Positions 11,802 through 23,286 of a stretch of DNA of 64,000 nt are shown here, piece after piece. The translations under genes were made by a program, and so were the position numbers. This DNA comes from Tausonia pullulans (lineage: Eukaryota > Basidiomycota > Tremellomycetes > Cystofilobasidiales > Mrakiaceae). The notes beneath the pieces were generated by a model, which did not search any database, was not told where the DNA came from, and saw nothing but the letters and a program-made list of their open reading frames with translations. Positions within the stretch are counted from its first letter, which is position 1. The number at the start of each line of letters is the position of its first letter. The stretch is from assembly GCA_951802195.1 (NCBI GenBank), contig OX637623.1, positions 1,426,001 to 1,490,000 on the forward strand. The letters run 5' to 3'.

Positions 11802-12245
11802 AGTCCTCTTCACCGAGGATTCTTTTACCTTTTCTCTGTTTAGAGAAGTTAGATCTGCAGATGATCGCTCCTCCGTCTCAAGCCTCAGAATTCACTGTTT
11901 TGTCAGTTTCTCTTTTTATATATACGTATTCTCCCTACGAAGAGCTCGTTGGGCTTGTCAAAATGCACTTAGATGGCCGTAGACAGAGCGACACACAAGC
12001 GTGGGCCCTTTCCAACGCTAGCGGCGAGTCATCTTCAAGACGAGTCCCAAACTATTCGCATCATCACACACCACGCGTAAAAGTGCCGTAAAAAAGTTAA
12101 TGGCGAGAAGAATAACGAAAGCGAAGAAGAAGGCAATGGGGGCAAAGAAGAGCCCCACGCGGTATTTCTAGCCAGGCGCTGACCAACCGAGAGGGCACGC
12201 AAGTCGCCGGTGGGCCTGTCTGATAGAAGGAAGCCTGCTGCCCGT
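11802..12245. other. Spacer between tRNA-Ala and the MAPEG gene 3' end
   Basis: This holds the tRNA terminator region and the presumed 3' UTR of the MAPEG gene. At about 12100-12180 the minus strand can encode a very hydrophobic segment (GLFFAPIAFFFAFVILLAIN) in a frame that follows a possible acceptor. This could be an alternative last exon of the MAPEG gene, or chance. Confidence 0.4.
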
Positions 12246-13282
12246 TTAAAGGACGCTTTGACCGAGGCGGAAGACCTTGTGGGCACTCTGGAAGAGGATG
12301 CCGATGGCGCTGAACATGCCGACGAAGTAGGTGCCGGTCCTGAGAGAGAGTGGGGAGCAAGAGAGCAGGTCAGGTCGAGTTGGAAGCAAAGCAAACCACG
12401 AAGGGCGAGGACCCGCCTCGACCAAGCGAGAAGCTCAGAGTCCTGGTAGAAGTAGAAGGCCGAGAAAGCGACGCGCGTGGCGAGGAAGAAGCCGGCGAAG
12501 AGGTTGAGCGTCTTGGCGGGGAGGCGGGCAAAGTTTCCGATGATCTAGAGGGAAGACGGAGACGGTCAAGTCGCTACTCATGTGGACGCGTGCCTAAGGA
12601 GACGCACGATGGCGGTGGCACTTTCAAGAGAATAGGAGCAAGGAGTGTCAGATCTCAAGTCTCGACGCGTTCAAACTGAGCGTGCGAGGCACGCACAAGA
12701 GGGGGAAAGTCTCGAGCGAGTTAGTGTGGATAGCCTTGAGGCGCTCAAGACGATTGGCGAGCTGGCAAGGACGGTGTCAGCAGGTCAGCACGTGGAAGAC
12801 TGTTGGAGGTCGATAGGACAGGCGAAAGAGAGGGCGCGAAACGCAGCCTCTCAGAAAAGATCGGCTCGCTCGTGCGACCCAATAGTCAGACCCACCTTGG
12901 GGTCCGCGGCCCTCTTCTCGGTAGTGGCAGCGTCGAGCGAGGCCCGCGGAGCCTTGTTGTCGAACTGGAAGCCGTTCTTGATGGCGCTGAAGGGAGGAGA
13001 TAGGGAGAGGAACGCGCGACGACGCGAGGGGTTGGCCGTCGATCAGTGGCTCGTTCGTGCCTCGTCGCCGGTGCCACAAGCAGCCAACTCACAGCGTCAG
13101 GCGGATGGTGTGAGGCAGGAAGCCGATGAGGAATGAGGCGGGGACCTGAGGCAGGATCGGAGGAATATGGCCGGCGACGGCGGTGTCGTTTGTTCAGCGA
13201 TTGAGACGGCGAGAGGGGCGGAGGGATGAGGGCGCGCGCTTACCGCGTAGAGGGAGAGGTTGGAGTGGACGGTGATGGGCAT
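12246..13282 (-). CDS. MAPEG-family integral membrane protein
   Basis: MAPEG proteins (membrane-associated proteins in eicosanoid and glutathione metabolism) are small four-helix membrane proteins, often glutathione transferases or peroxidases of the ER. Splicing by eye gives seven exons and about 158 residues, the normal family size. Exon 1 is 13244-13282 (13 codons from ATG). The chain passes through LANRLERLKAIHTNSLETFP, the loop signature usually seen as R-A-Q-x-x-H-N-x-x-E. It continues through NFARLPAKTLNLFAGFFLATR and TGTYFVGMFSAIGILFQSAHK, which form membrane helices. An exon of only 13 nt (12608-12620) is needed to join FPLF to IIGNFARLP in frame; it adds ATAI and has good flanking AG and GTGCGT signals. 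The stop is at 12246-12248. Biochemical activity cannot be assigned. It shares a divergent promoter with PGK1. Confidence 0.8.
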
Positions 13283-14062
13283 GGTAGATGGAAGGGAGTC
13301 GAGGACTTGCGGACAGGTACAGGTGGTGGTGGTTGATGGAAAGGAGGGAGCATGAGGCTGGTTCGAGACCTCTTGTGGCCCTCCGCCCGCTTTCTCCCTC
13401 GCCCGCGCCGAAGGAGAGCAGAGCCGCGTCTGCGTTGTGGCCGACCCTGGCCCTACGGCGCGACCACATACGTCACCATCCGGCAGGCAGCAGCGAGGCG
13501 ACAGGACAGACCTCTCAGCGTGGCCATCCTTCCGCCACCACCACCGGGGGGCGGCTGCAGTGGCCGACCAGTGCGGCTGCGACCCCGTTCAACGCATGGC
13601 ATCTCTATCGTCAGCGCCCAGCTGATGGCTCACAGACCCGAGAAGTCTGCATGCTCCCGACTAAACAGAGGTCGCCACCAGCACCCGGCCATCCCAGCAA
13701 GAAATGGCTGGGATGGGCGGTATCGCGTCCTGATGCGCACGGGTAGAAGGGAACTAGGAATGCTTCTGCTGCAGAGAAGGCGTCTCTCGACGCGTCAGCG
13801 GCCAGGTGTCAGTCTTCCCCCGGCGACTCACACGCATTCGAATACTCCAGGCTTCCTCGGCCGATCGCTTGACTGGGGTGATAGGTCCAAGGGCCATGCG
13901 CCTCGAAAGAGAAGCCGGCGGCAAGGGAGGCGTCCTTCTGTCGACTTCGAAGAGGGCGAGGCGAGAGCGAGAGAGCAGAGACGCAAGAAGAGGGGGCGTG
14001 AGAGCCCTCCCCCAACCACCATCTCCCCCAACCCCACCTTCCCTCTTCGCTCTCCTCTCTCC
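13283..14062. promoter_or_regulatory. Divergent promoter between the MAPEG gene and PGK1
   Basis: This 780-base spacer separates two outward-facing start codons. The 80 bases before the PGK1 ATG are almost purely pyrimidine (CCCCCAACCCC and TCTCCTCTCTCC blocks), typical of highly expressed fungal genes. No TATA box stands out. A long open frame runs through the spacer (13352-14359) but is not supported as coding. Confidence 0.55.
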
Positions 14063-16204
14063 ATGTCTCTCTCCTCCAAGCTCTCTATCAAGGACGTCTC
14101 CCTCAAGGGCGAGCGCGTCCTCATCCGTGTCGACTTCAACGTCCCCCAGGACAAGAAGACCGGCGAGATCACCAACCCTGCGGTGTGTTGCTCCTCTCCC
14201 TCTCTTGTTCCCTCGCCCAGTCAGGCTTCTGACAGCCGTCGCCTCTGGCTCTTCTACAGCGCATTGTCGCCGCTCTCCCCACCATCAAGTACGCTCTTGA
14301 GCAGGGTGCGTTCGTCATCTACGTCAGCCTCTGATCGTCCAGCCGTCGAACCCGTCTGACGCCGTTTCCCTCTCCGTTCTCTTTCCCCCCTCTCTTCGTG
14401 ACACGCTCAGGCGCCGCTTCCATCATCCTCATGTCCCACCTCGGACGTCCTGACGGCCACAAGGTCGACAAGTTCTCCCTCAAGCCCGTCGTACGTGTTC
14501 TATTCGGCGGCGAAAGACGGACGCCCGGCTCGCTCGCTCGAGCTGTCTCTCTTTTACCCCTCCCTCGTTACACGGACAGAGCAGAGCCTGATCACTTCCT
14601 CATTTCCAGGCCAAGAAGCTCGAGGAGCTCCTGTCCAAGCCCGTCACCTTCCTCCCGGACTGCGTCGGCGCCGAGACCGAGAAGGCCGTCAAGGACGGCA
14701 AGGACGGCCAGATCTTCCTCCTCGAGAACCTCCGCTTCTACGCCGCTGAGGAGGGATCCTCCAAGGACGCCGAGGGCAAGAAGACCAAGGGTGGGTTATC
14801 GAACGATGCCTTGGGTTGGAGATCGCCACCATCTCTCCTTTTCTCTCTCGCCACCGCGCGCGTGTTCCCTCTTTTTCGCCTGTACTGCATGTACAAGGGG
14901 TCGCTCGTTCGACTCAAGACGGGGACGGTCTCGGCAGTCATCTCAGCCGTCTCCATTCTCGAAAGAGGAAGGCCTCCGCTTTCATCGCACCTCCTGGGCT
15001 TTGGGCGGACGCGTTTGATTCCTCGCCCCAGCTTCACTCGGCCGACTTCTTCGCTTGCCATCGCTCACCAACACTCCCTCTCTGTCTTCATCCCCCACAG
15101 CTACCAAGGAGGAGGTCGACTCGTTCCGCAAGTCGCTCACCTCGCTCGGAACTGTCTACGTCAACGATGCTTTCGGAACCGCCCACCGCGCCCACTCCTC
15201 CATGGTTGGCGTCGAGCTTCCCAAGCGCGCCGCTGGCTTCCTCATGGCGAAGGAGCTCGAGTACTTTGCCAAGATCCTCGAGTCGCCCGAGAGGCCCTTC
15301 CTCGCCATTCTCGGTGGTGCCAAGGTCTCGGACAAGATCCAGCTCATTGAGAACATGCTCGACAAGGTGCATTCCGACGACGCGTTTGCTCTTTATGGCA
15401 TGCTGACGAGGACGCGTCTCTCTCTCCCAGGTCGACTCTCTCATCATTTGCGGTGGCATGGCTTTCACCTTCAAGAAGGCCATTGACGGCATTTCGGTGC
15501 GTAATCTCTCCCGTCTGTGGTCTGCGCGTCTGCTTGCCTAACCTATCATATGTTTCAGATTGGAGACTCCCTCTTCGACGAGGCCGGCGCCAGCAAGGCT
15601 CAGGCCCTCCTGGAGAAGGCTAAGGCCAAGAACGTCAAGATCGTCTTCCCCGTCGACTACGTCACCGCCGACAAGTTCGCCCCGGACGCCCAGGTACGCC
15701 ATGCTCGCTCTCACTCTCATATCCGCCTTGCCCTAGCTTACTTTACTCCTCGCAACTCAGATTGGCTCCGCCTCTGACAAGACCGGCATCCCCTCCGGCT
15801 GGATGGGTCTCGACTGCGGACCTGAGTCGCGCAAGGCCTTCGCCGCGACCGTCCTCGAGTCCAAGACGATCCTCTGGAACGGACCCGCGGGTGTCTTCGA
15901 GTTCGACGCCTTCTCCGGTGGATCCCAGGCGCTTCTCGAGGCCACGATCCAGGCCAAGGCGAATGGCTCGACGGTCATTGTGTGCGTCCCCTGTCCACCC
16001 CTCTTTCCCTCCCTGTTGGGTGCCCATCGACTGACGAGAAACCGCATGAACGATCATCACAGCGGTGGCGGTGACACTGCCACCCTCGTCGCCCAGGCCG
16101 GAAAGGAGGACTCGCTCTCCCACGTCTCGACCGGTGGAGGTGCCTCGCTCGAGCTGCTTGAGGGCAAGGTCCTCCCCGGTGTTGACGCTCTCTCGGCCAA
16201 GTAA
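14063..16204 (+). CDS. PGK1: Phosphoglycerate kinase
   Basis: Cytosolic glycolytic enzyme converting 1,3-bisphosphoglycerate and ADP to 3-phosphoglycerate and ATP. Nine exons can be placed with some certainty: 14063-14182, 14260-14305, 14411-14490, 14610-14790, 15101-15366, 15431-15496, 15559-15693, 15761-15981 and 16063-16204. Family motifs appear in order: RVDFNVPQD near the N-terminus (substrate Asp/Asn), [49 protein letters not shown]-like [17 protein letters not shown], and the nucleotide loop GGGDTATL, followed by [14 protein letters not shown]. The length is about 416 residues, as usual. The intron after exon 4 (14791-15100, about 310 nt) is long for this genome. Every active-site motif is intact. 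Confidence 0.97.
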
Positions 16205-16653
16205 ACGACGATACCTCTTCCCTGTTCGTCTCTGCCCCCCCCCCCCTTTTTGTTCTTTTTTCCTTTTCCTTTCTTTCCGTCGCTCCTCGGTTTTCCTGTG
16301 CACTTTGGGATGAGAAAATGACATCCTTGCATTGAGGGCTTCGGAGAGGGACGAGTTCCCAGATTAAGGCACCCGACTACTCAGTGATCGATAAATAAAT
16401 CTGTCGTCTCTTGGAAGCTTTACGACGAGGGGCTAGCGGCGCTGCTGTCCGAGGCACGAAAGAGATGAAGCCAAAGGAGGAAAGCAGGAAGGAGGTTGGG
16501 GAGGAGGGAGGTCTGGTCTTCTGAAGGTCTGACTTTCAATATTCGACGCGCTTTGCCACCCCACCCCACCCCCCAACTTCCCCAACTTCCCTCTCTTCCC
16601 ACCCGTACTCTCGCTGGGTCAAGAGGACATCTCTGCACTCCTCATCGCATCCA
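16205..16653. other. Convergent 3' region of PGK1 and TAF8
   Basis: This 449-base spacer between two stop codons holds both 3' UTRs. It has a run of ten C followed by T-rich DNA just after the PGK1 stop. An ATAAATAAAT element near 16390 may serve as a polyadenylation signal. No gene seen. Confidence 0.6.
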
Positions 16654-17852
16654 TCAGCCCACGATCCTCCCAGCCCTCCGATAGTTCACCAACCCAATCT
16701 CATCCTCCTCGTCGTCATCCTCACTGCCACCGCCACCTCCATCCTCCCTCTTCACCCTCTTCGCCCCCCCCTTCCGCGGCTCCGCAGCAGCCATCGTCGT
16801 CCGCTCGATGAGCCTCCCGAGTTCTGCCTCGACGAGGCGAGTCGAGGCGAGGCGGGCTTCCATCTCTTGGACCGTGGGGGGTTTCCCTGTTGGCTTGCGC
16901 TTCTTCTGCTCGTGCCAACGACAGGAAGACGTCAGGAGAGAGTCATATGAGAAAGGCATGAGAAAGAGAGGGGTATGTGGGGAGGGGGAAAGAGAAAGAG
17001 AGAGAGAGAGAGCGAACCTGCAGGGTATATCGAAACGAATGTGCCGGTGGCAGGGCAGGCGCGAACGGGTGTGCGTAAGCCGGGAGGCGAGCGACGTGAG
17101 TGGCGAGCGTGGATTTAGGGATCTTGGGTGGCGGATGGGGGTAGGAGGAGTTGGCGATATAGGAGGAGGCGGCCCGTCGCTCGAGGAGGATCAAGGAGGG
17201 GGAGTGGGCGTGCGTGTCGGAGATGGAGGGTTCGAGAGAGGAGGTAGAGGAGAGGAAGGAGGAGTCGGTGAGGGGGTCGGAGGGGAGGAAGGTGAAGGAG
17301 ATGGGAGATGGTGGGGGGAGCACTTCGAAGGGCGGGACTGAGGAACAGCATCAATGAACGTTCAATGGTCAACGATGGATCAGAGAGAACGACGGGCCCA
17401 CAGGAGACAGATGCATGTTCCTGACGCGACGCAGCGACGACGGACTTGAGGGCCCGAACGTCGAGCCCTTCGTCGAGCGAGGCAAGGAGTATGTCTTGCG
17501 GGGCGACATGGGTCCTGTTGGCAAGGGCGGCGTACTGAGTCGAGCCTTCGGCGATGCCACAGAGGACTGGAGGGGGGAGGACGGTCAGTTGAGAAGGACA
17601 CGGCGACGCGTCATGTGCTTTGTCTATTCGTCGGCATCCATCGGCTCGACTGTTCAGCGGCACAAGGCCATACGCACGCTCCAGCGTCATCCGTTCAATC
17701 TCCAGGATGACATCCCCGTCGGCGGCGTCGAACCCGGCCGCGCGAAGCAGGCTCGCAATAAGCACGTGGAGCGTCGAGGAGGCGACCTCGGGTCGGATGA
17801 CTGGTGCTGTAGCGAGGTAGGGACTGGAGGGGGCCGGATTGGGGACGGACAT
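16654..17852 (-). CDS. TAF8: TFIID subunit TAF8-like, histone-fold protein
   Basis: TAF8 pairs with TAF10 through a histone fold and sits in the TFIID core for RNA polymerase II initiation. The N-terminal histone fold spans about residues 20-95: VASSTLHVLIASLLRAAGF, then DVILEIERMTLE, then after an intron YAALANRTHVAPQDILLAS. This matches the bromodomain-associated fold. The middle has a Pro/Ser-rich stretch and the segment PKSTLATHVARLPAYAHPF followed by LPPAHSFRYTLQ, resembling the TAF8 C-terminal motif that ends in a Leu-Pro-Pro-x-His-x-Tyr core. The last exon begins KKRKPTGKPPTVQEMEARL and ends in an acidic and basic tail (KRVKRED..SEDDDEEDE), likely a nuclear localisation region. Four exons are inferred. 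The start ATG is at 17850-17852 and the stop at 16654. TAF3-type proteins share the fold, but the Pro-rich motif favours TAF8. Confidence 0.75.
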
Positions 17853-18272
17853 GCGTTGGGTGGGCAGTCCTCTGAAGAAGAGAGGGAAAGAAGGATGTTG
17901 ACTCCTAAGGAGTGAATGGGGGTTGACGGCAAGCTGGAGACGGCGCGTCTGGTTGCGGCAAAGCTCTACTCCCAGTCACCACCCGACCAGCCAACAAGCA
18001 CGAGATTCGCTCAGATGCAACAGTTGAGTCCGTTGTCTCTTTTAGAGTAACCAGCGGGGGATTTGTCTTCCAATTTCGCCACCCATGACTCCTTGACGAC
18101 GGCGGAAACCCTGGCCTCCGCGCTGCTCCGCTCTCCGTTGCCATCTGCTGTCATCATCTTGCCCCCAACTACTTCAGCTCGATCTCGCCTCGCCCCTTCT
18201 CACATCACGTGCTCCTCTAGAACTCCCTTATTGTCTTCCGATCTCACTCAAGAGCATCGATCCACCCAACCG
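17853..18272. promoter_or_regulatory. Divergent promoter of TAF8 and the CCCH zinc-finger gene
   Basis: This 420-base spacer lies between outward-facing start codons. The right half is pyrimidine-rich, as expected for a leader. No specific factor site is evident. Confidence 0.5.
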
Positions 18273-21200
18273 ATGCTCCAGAAACCCCAGTCCACGCCGG
18301 CCACTAGGGCCAACGCTGGCGGACCCCCGACCCGCCACGCGCTTTCCTCCGGCGGCTCGTCGCTCCTCTCTCAGCAGCGCGCTGCCTCATCCGAGGCAGC
18401 AGCCCCTAAGAAAGGTCAGTCTCTCTCTCCTGTTTCTGCTGGCCGTCCCATCCGAGGACGCTTGGGGCGAACCGGCCGCCGCTGTCCTCAAGGCCGATGA
18501 TAAGACGCGTGACTCGCCGCCTCCCCTTACGTCGTGTGCTTCTTGTCGGCCGTCCCCGGGTTTATATCTCGCTCCGGGGCTCCTGGATCGCCCTTGCTAC
18601 TGTTCCTTCGCCATCTCTCGGCCGATGAAGGGCGAGTCGGAGGGGCGCGTCCTGGTTGTCTGCATGGGTTGTCCGAGAGCGAGCCGGCGGTAATGCTCGC
18701 CTCCTTGCGCGATCTCGCCGCCATCGCTCGTGCCCGACAGGGCCTTGCCTCTCTCACCGCAGGACTATGTCCTCACAAAGCCTGGTCCTTTCTCTCTTTG
18801 GTGTGGGCAAAGCCAGGCGAGGGCCGCTGGGCCGACTTCTCATATGGTGCTAAGTGTGTTCATTCGACGGCAGCCAATTCCCCTTCGGGACCAACGGCTT
18901 GGCTTTCGGCTGGATCCAGACGAGTGACGGAAGTCCTGCTTGCTTCGCTTTCTTGATGGTCCTCGCGTTGACAAGGCAAGCTGCTAGCACTGACGAGTGA
19001 TGCTCCGTGCGCATCGAGCATTCGTGTCCCTCCTGCCTTCCTTTGCCCCTTCCCGCGTTGGGCCGGAAGACACGACGCGATGTGAGACCTCATACTGACG
19101 GACGGACTCGATGATCCCCTTCTCTCCAGCCAAGGACGTCTCTCACGTTCCCTGCAAGTTCTTCCGCCAGGGCCAATGCAGTGCGTCCAACGCTGCGTTG
19201 ATGCACGCGGAAATGCGGGTGTGCGCGTTCGTCCGGTCTGGCGTTCGCTTCGACTAACAACCAGATACTCCCTTCAATCATCCAGCCGCCGGAACTAGCT
19301 GCATCTTTGCACATGTGCTCCCGGAACGTGAGTTGCCCGATCCCGGAAGATAGCGTGCGCGTCTCTCTCGAGCTGATGGACCTCGCCTCGCCTCTCTTTA
19401 GCTGGCCAGCAGAAGCAGCTCTGCGCATACTTTCAGAAGGGCAGTTGCAAGTTCTCTCACAAGTGAGTGTCGACCCCTTCATGTCGCCTCGACACCCTTT
19501 AGACTGACGCGGATCTTGTCAGGTGCGCGCTCGCCCACATACATCCTGGCCAGCCGATGGCCCTCGATCGCAAGAACAAGCGACAGGCCCAGCTCGAGCA
19601 ACAGGCCAGGGCGGGAGCCTCGGGCACGCAGGGAGGAGGCAACCTGTCCTCTCCCCCTGCTGGCAGGAATGGAGGAGGCCGCCAACCTGGTATCTCACAG
19701 ACCTCGCCGATCAGACTGAACGCTTACCCCTCGACGGCAGCGCCTGGCTCCTCCTCCTCCTCCTTTTTCTCGACGGCTGCTCCTCTCTCGCTTGCGACGC
19801 TTTTCCCGGCCCGCGGGGGGGCGCCAGGTGGTGCCACATCGCCTCCAAGCAACCAATCGAGACCTTATGTCGTTGGCTCGACCGACCCGGCCATCGTCTC
19901 TTTCGGTGGCGGTGCCAACGGAGGCGGCTCTGGCGCTTCGGCAGCAACAGCAGTGGCATCCTCGGCAGCTCCTCCTGCGTCGACGTTGTCGTCCTCAGCC
20001 ACCTCCGGCGCGAGGGCGGTCCCCTCTTTCCGGGCAGACGGCGCGCCCGCCAAAGTTGGCGGCAACGGTAGCCTCACGTTCGGCTCGGCGGGTTTCCTCT
20101 CTGAGAGCTCGTTCCGCTGGGATGCCGACCCGGGGATGACCGCGTCATTCTCGCCCGGTCGACCGAGCTCGTCAATGCGTTTCGCTGCGCCTTCGACTTC
20201 GCCCTCGTTCCAGGCGTCCTCGCCCGGAGCCAGTGGGCGGACGATCCCTGGCTCACCCTCTGCCGCTGTCCTCGCTGGGGGCATTGGCAGTGGAGGTCAG
20301 AACCCGCCGCCTGGCTCTATGACCTCGGCCTCTCTCCGGCGACCGTCTTTCCAAGCGACTCACTCCTCCCTCAGCGCCACCTCGGCCGGCTCAGCCACGG
20401 GGTCCAGCCATCCCTCTCCCATCCCCGGAGCGCGCCAGCTCGCTCCTCTGCTCTCGCCGTCCTCGCTCACGACTACGGGCCAGAACTCGCCGTTCTCGTC
20501 CTCCCCTTTTGGTGCCCCGGGCTCAAGGAGCCTTTTCCTCTCTTCATCGTACGAGAACCACTCGCTCGAGCGAACAGGGTCTTACCTCCCTCCGAGCCAG
20601 TTCGCCGGGCCCGCCTCGTATGCGGCCGCAGCGGGTGCTGGGCGCGGCGGCGATGGCGATGGGGGCGGCAACAGCGGCAGCGCCTCTCGATGGCGCAGCA
20701 GCAGTCGACGTCGCGCCGAGGACGATGACCGAACGGCCTTGAGTGACGATAATGAGGACGACGATGGAACGGGCGACGGCGAGGACTTCTTGCCTTCAAG
20801 CCTCAACGAGCTCCTCACGGACGTTGAGATGGAGCGCCGGATGCTTCGCAAGGATTCGCATGCGTCATCGCCTCGGCCTGCGCACGCGCTCGCGCTGTCT
20901 TCTTCGCCTGGAACTAGCAGCGGTGGCCACGCGCCGCCGTTTGACTTTGGTCTTCCGAGGGGCCACAACTCGGTGCCTCCGCAGATGCTGCGTCCCTCGG
21001 GCCTGAGTACGCTTCGTGGTGGCTTTGGAGGACCAGGAGGAAACGGAGGCCAGCGGTCTCCTTGGGAGATAAATGGTAGCGCAGACGGGAGTGATGGCCA
21101 CGACGGCCGGACCATCGGTCGAGGTCGACCTGGCCGTGCGGCCGCGATTCCTCCATCATCGTCGTACTTTGGCAAGATCTTGACTGCCGAGAACGGTGGG

Positions 21201-22145
21201 AACATCTCGAGCCCCGCTCCAGACGACGAGGACGCCCCCACGGAGGAAGCAAGTCGGTCATTCAAGCTCGGTCCGTCGCATGTGTCTGTGGCGTTCCTCC
21301 CTTCGTTCCTCAACGAGCGACGCCCACCCCCACCCAATCGAGCACCCGTCGTCTCGACATCGTTCTTCCGCGCTCACTCGAGCGCCGCGGCGCCGATGTT
21401 GACGAGCACCACGACGACGAGGGATTCGCCCGAGTCTGGTCGGCCTAGGACTCCCACGCAGGGAGAGCCCTTCCCAAGCGGACGCACTCCCCCAGCGTCG
21501 CTGTCGTCCTCCCCTTCCGTTGTCGTTCCCGGCCGTCCTTTGGGCGTACGAGCCTCGCCGTGGGGCGTTCCCACCTTGGGAACAGCCACCAACAACAACA
21601 ACCCTCGAGCCCAGCATGGTGGGTTCCCCCCTCTCTCCACCCCCGCTGGCCGACCAGTCTTAGCCCCTGCTGCGGGCTCCTCCCCTGGTTTGAACTCCGC
21701 CCTTGCCCTCGCAGCGCAACACCATCCAGGCCAGTCACTCCCCCCTGGACTCGGCTTCGGCCTCACTCGCCGGCTCCACATGGAGGACCGCGTCAGAGAT
21801 CTTAACTCTGCGCTGGGGACGTCGCCTCCGGGACCTTCATCGTCGGTAGTGTCGTCGAGTGTGACGAGACAGAGCCAGACGGCGGCATACCCGAGTTTGG
21901 CGGTCACAAGCGCGAGGAACCTCAGCCAGAGCCCCGCTACTGGGAGAGGAGCGGGGAACTGGTCTGTTGTTCCGCCCAGGTCGTCGGAGGTTCTCATTTC
22001 TTCGTCCAAGTCGTCATCGTCGCCGGCCGTCCGGTTCGGGACGGCCATCTCTCCCGGCAGCGCCGGTCAAGGCTCGTCGCATCAGCAGCCGGTGATGCCT
22101 CAGGATGACGACGATGAGATCGCCGACGATGTTCTCTTTGATTAG
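18273..22145 (+). CDS. Tandem CCCH zinc-finger protein with long low-complexity tail (Lee1/Cps3-like)
   Basis: Likely an RNA-binding regulator. Exon 1 (18273-18414) starts at ATG and encodes a Ser/Ala-rich leader ending APKK. A 715-base intron follows. Exon 2 starts at 19130 and reads AKDVSHVPCKFFRQGQC. Choosing the acceptor just before CCGCCGG (about 19286) gives finger 1 as CKFFRQGQCTAGTSCIFAH, a canonical C-x7-C-x5-C-x3-H. After another intron, finger 2 is CAYFQKGSCKFSHKCALAH, also C-x7-C-x5-C-x3-H, split by a further intron and followed by IHPGQPMALDRKNKRQ. The last exon runs about 2.6 kb and encodes more than 850 residues rich in Ser, Pro, Gly and Ala. It has an acidic patch (DDDDEIADDVLFD) at the C-terminus and scattered SP/TP sites. 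Paired fingers with a disordered tail match the fungal Lee1/Cps3 group. The target RNA is unknown. Confidence 0.85.
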
Positions 22146-22217
22146 TGGATTTGCTTTTTACTATTTGGTTTTTGTGACAATGCGCGTGTGTGATTCGGAT
22201 CCCATCGCATGCTTCAT

Positions 22218-23286
22218 TCAGTAAGGCGCCCCCGGCCTCGACTGGACCACAACCTCCTCCCCACCTGAGGCCCTCCTCCTCACGATCACCAGCTTCCTCC
22301 CTTCGTCCCCACCGATGACGCCGTGCCCACCACCGAGCAAGAGCGCCCTCTTCACCTGACTAGAGACCAGCACCGCCCCGCGCTGTCTCCGGCCCGTGGT
22401 GGCTTCTCGTCGTGCAAGATAGAGAATGTGGAGGGGGGATCGAAGGGGGGCATCGATGGACGAGAAGGACGGGGAGGAGAGGGAGGAGGAGGAACAAGAA
22501 GAGGAGGAGGAGCAGGAGGAGGGGGTGAGAGGTGGCGGCGGGAGGAGCTGGAGCTGAAGGGCACTGCGGGGTGAGGGGCGGATGAGGGGGAATATGAAAG
22601 TGAGAAAGGAGCAAGGGGACCGGAGGGAACAAGATGACAACGGACCCGGCTCGTGGTCGGCGGAGGCAGATCGATGGTGATGGCTGTGAAGAACCAGAAG
22701 ATGATTCGATGTCATCATCGAACCGCTGGGTCCTTCGGTCGAAGGAAAATGAGGGTGAGGACGAGGATGAAGACAAGTCCGCCCCCGTAGCGGCAGGATA
22801 TGGCGGAGTTTCACAGTCATTGAGGCGGGAGTTGGCGGCGGTCCCACTGTCCCGTGTCTTTGTGGGGTAATCGAGGAAATGCGAGATAAAGTGTTAGGAA
22901 GGCTATCCGAACCGACATGAGTGCTTCGCTCGCGGTCAGGCACAACAAGGAGAGGGCACAACGCCGACCCCACTCTTCCTCATCGTTTTGATTTAGAGGA
23001 GGGCGGGGGGAGGTATTGTTCCTCCGATAAATATAAAAAAAAGGACAAGGAGACAAATGCTCACGATAACGCTGTGCTGTTGCAGCTGCAAGGTCTCCCC
23101 TGATTTGACGACAATGTCCCTGCTCTGTTGGTCTCGAGCAGTGAGTGGCCAAGGGAGGGACTGGAGGAGGGCGTCGATGCCGGGGAGACGAGGCTGCGGG
23201 TGGTCGACGAGGGAAGTAGACGAGTTGCGGCTGGAGTGTTGATTCGAAGTTGACGGGTGGAGAAACTCGTGTGGTGTTCGGAGCAT
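22218..23286 (-). CDS. Hypothetical protein, Ser/Pro-rich, probably spliced
   Basis: I do not recognise this protein. The first reading starts at ATG 23284-23286 (MLRTPHEFLHPSTSNQHSSR). It runs into the non-repetitive stretch LPGIDALLQSLPWPLTARDQ, then meets a likely donor near 23070. A second block (about 22670-22860) reads CETPPYPAATGADLSSSSSS and is acidic and Ser-rich. A last block (22218 to about 22560) ends with VKRALLLGGGHGVIGGDEGR and QSRPGAPY before a stop at 22218. Codon choice in these blocks resembles neighbouring genes, but frame linkage across the introns is uncertain. It is head-to-head with the RNPS1-like gene and tail-to-tail with the CCCH gene. It could be a short nuclear or disordered protein. 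Confidence 0.4.

Noticed and set aside
13352-14359. 335-codon open reading overlapping the PGK1 5' end
   Set aside because: It runs through the promoter and out of frame across PGK1 exon 1. Its content is low-complexity Arg/Pro/Ser from GC-rich DNA, with no domain.
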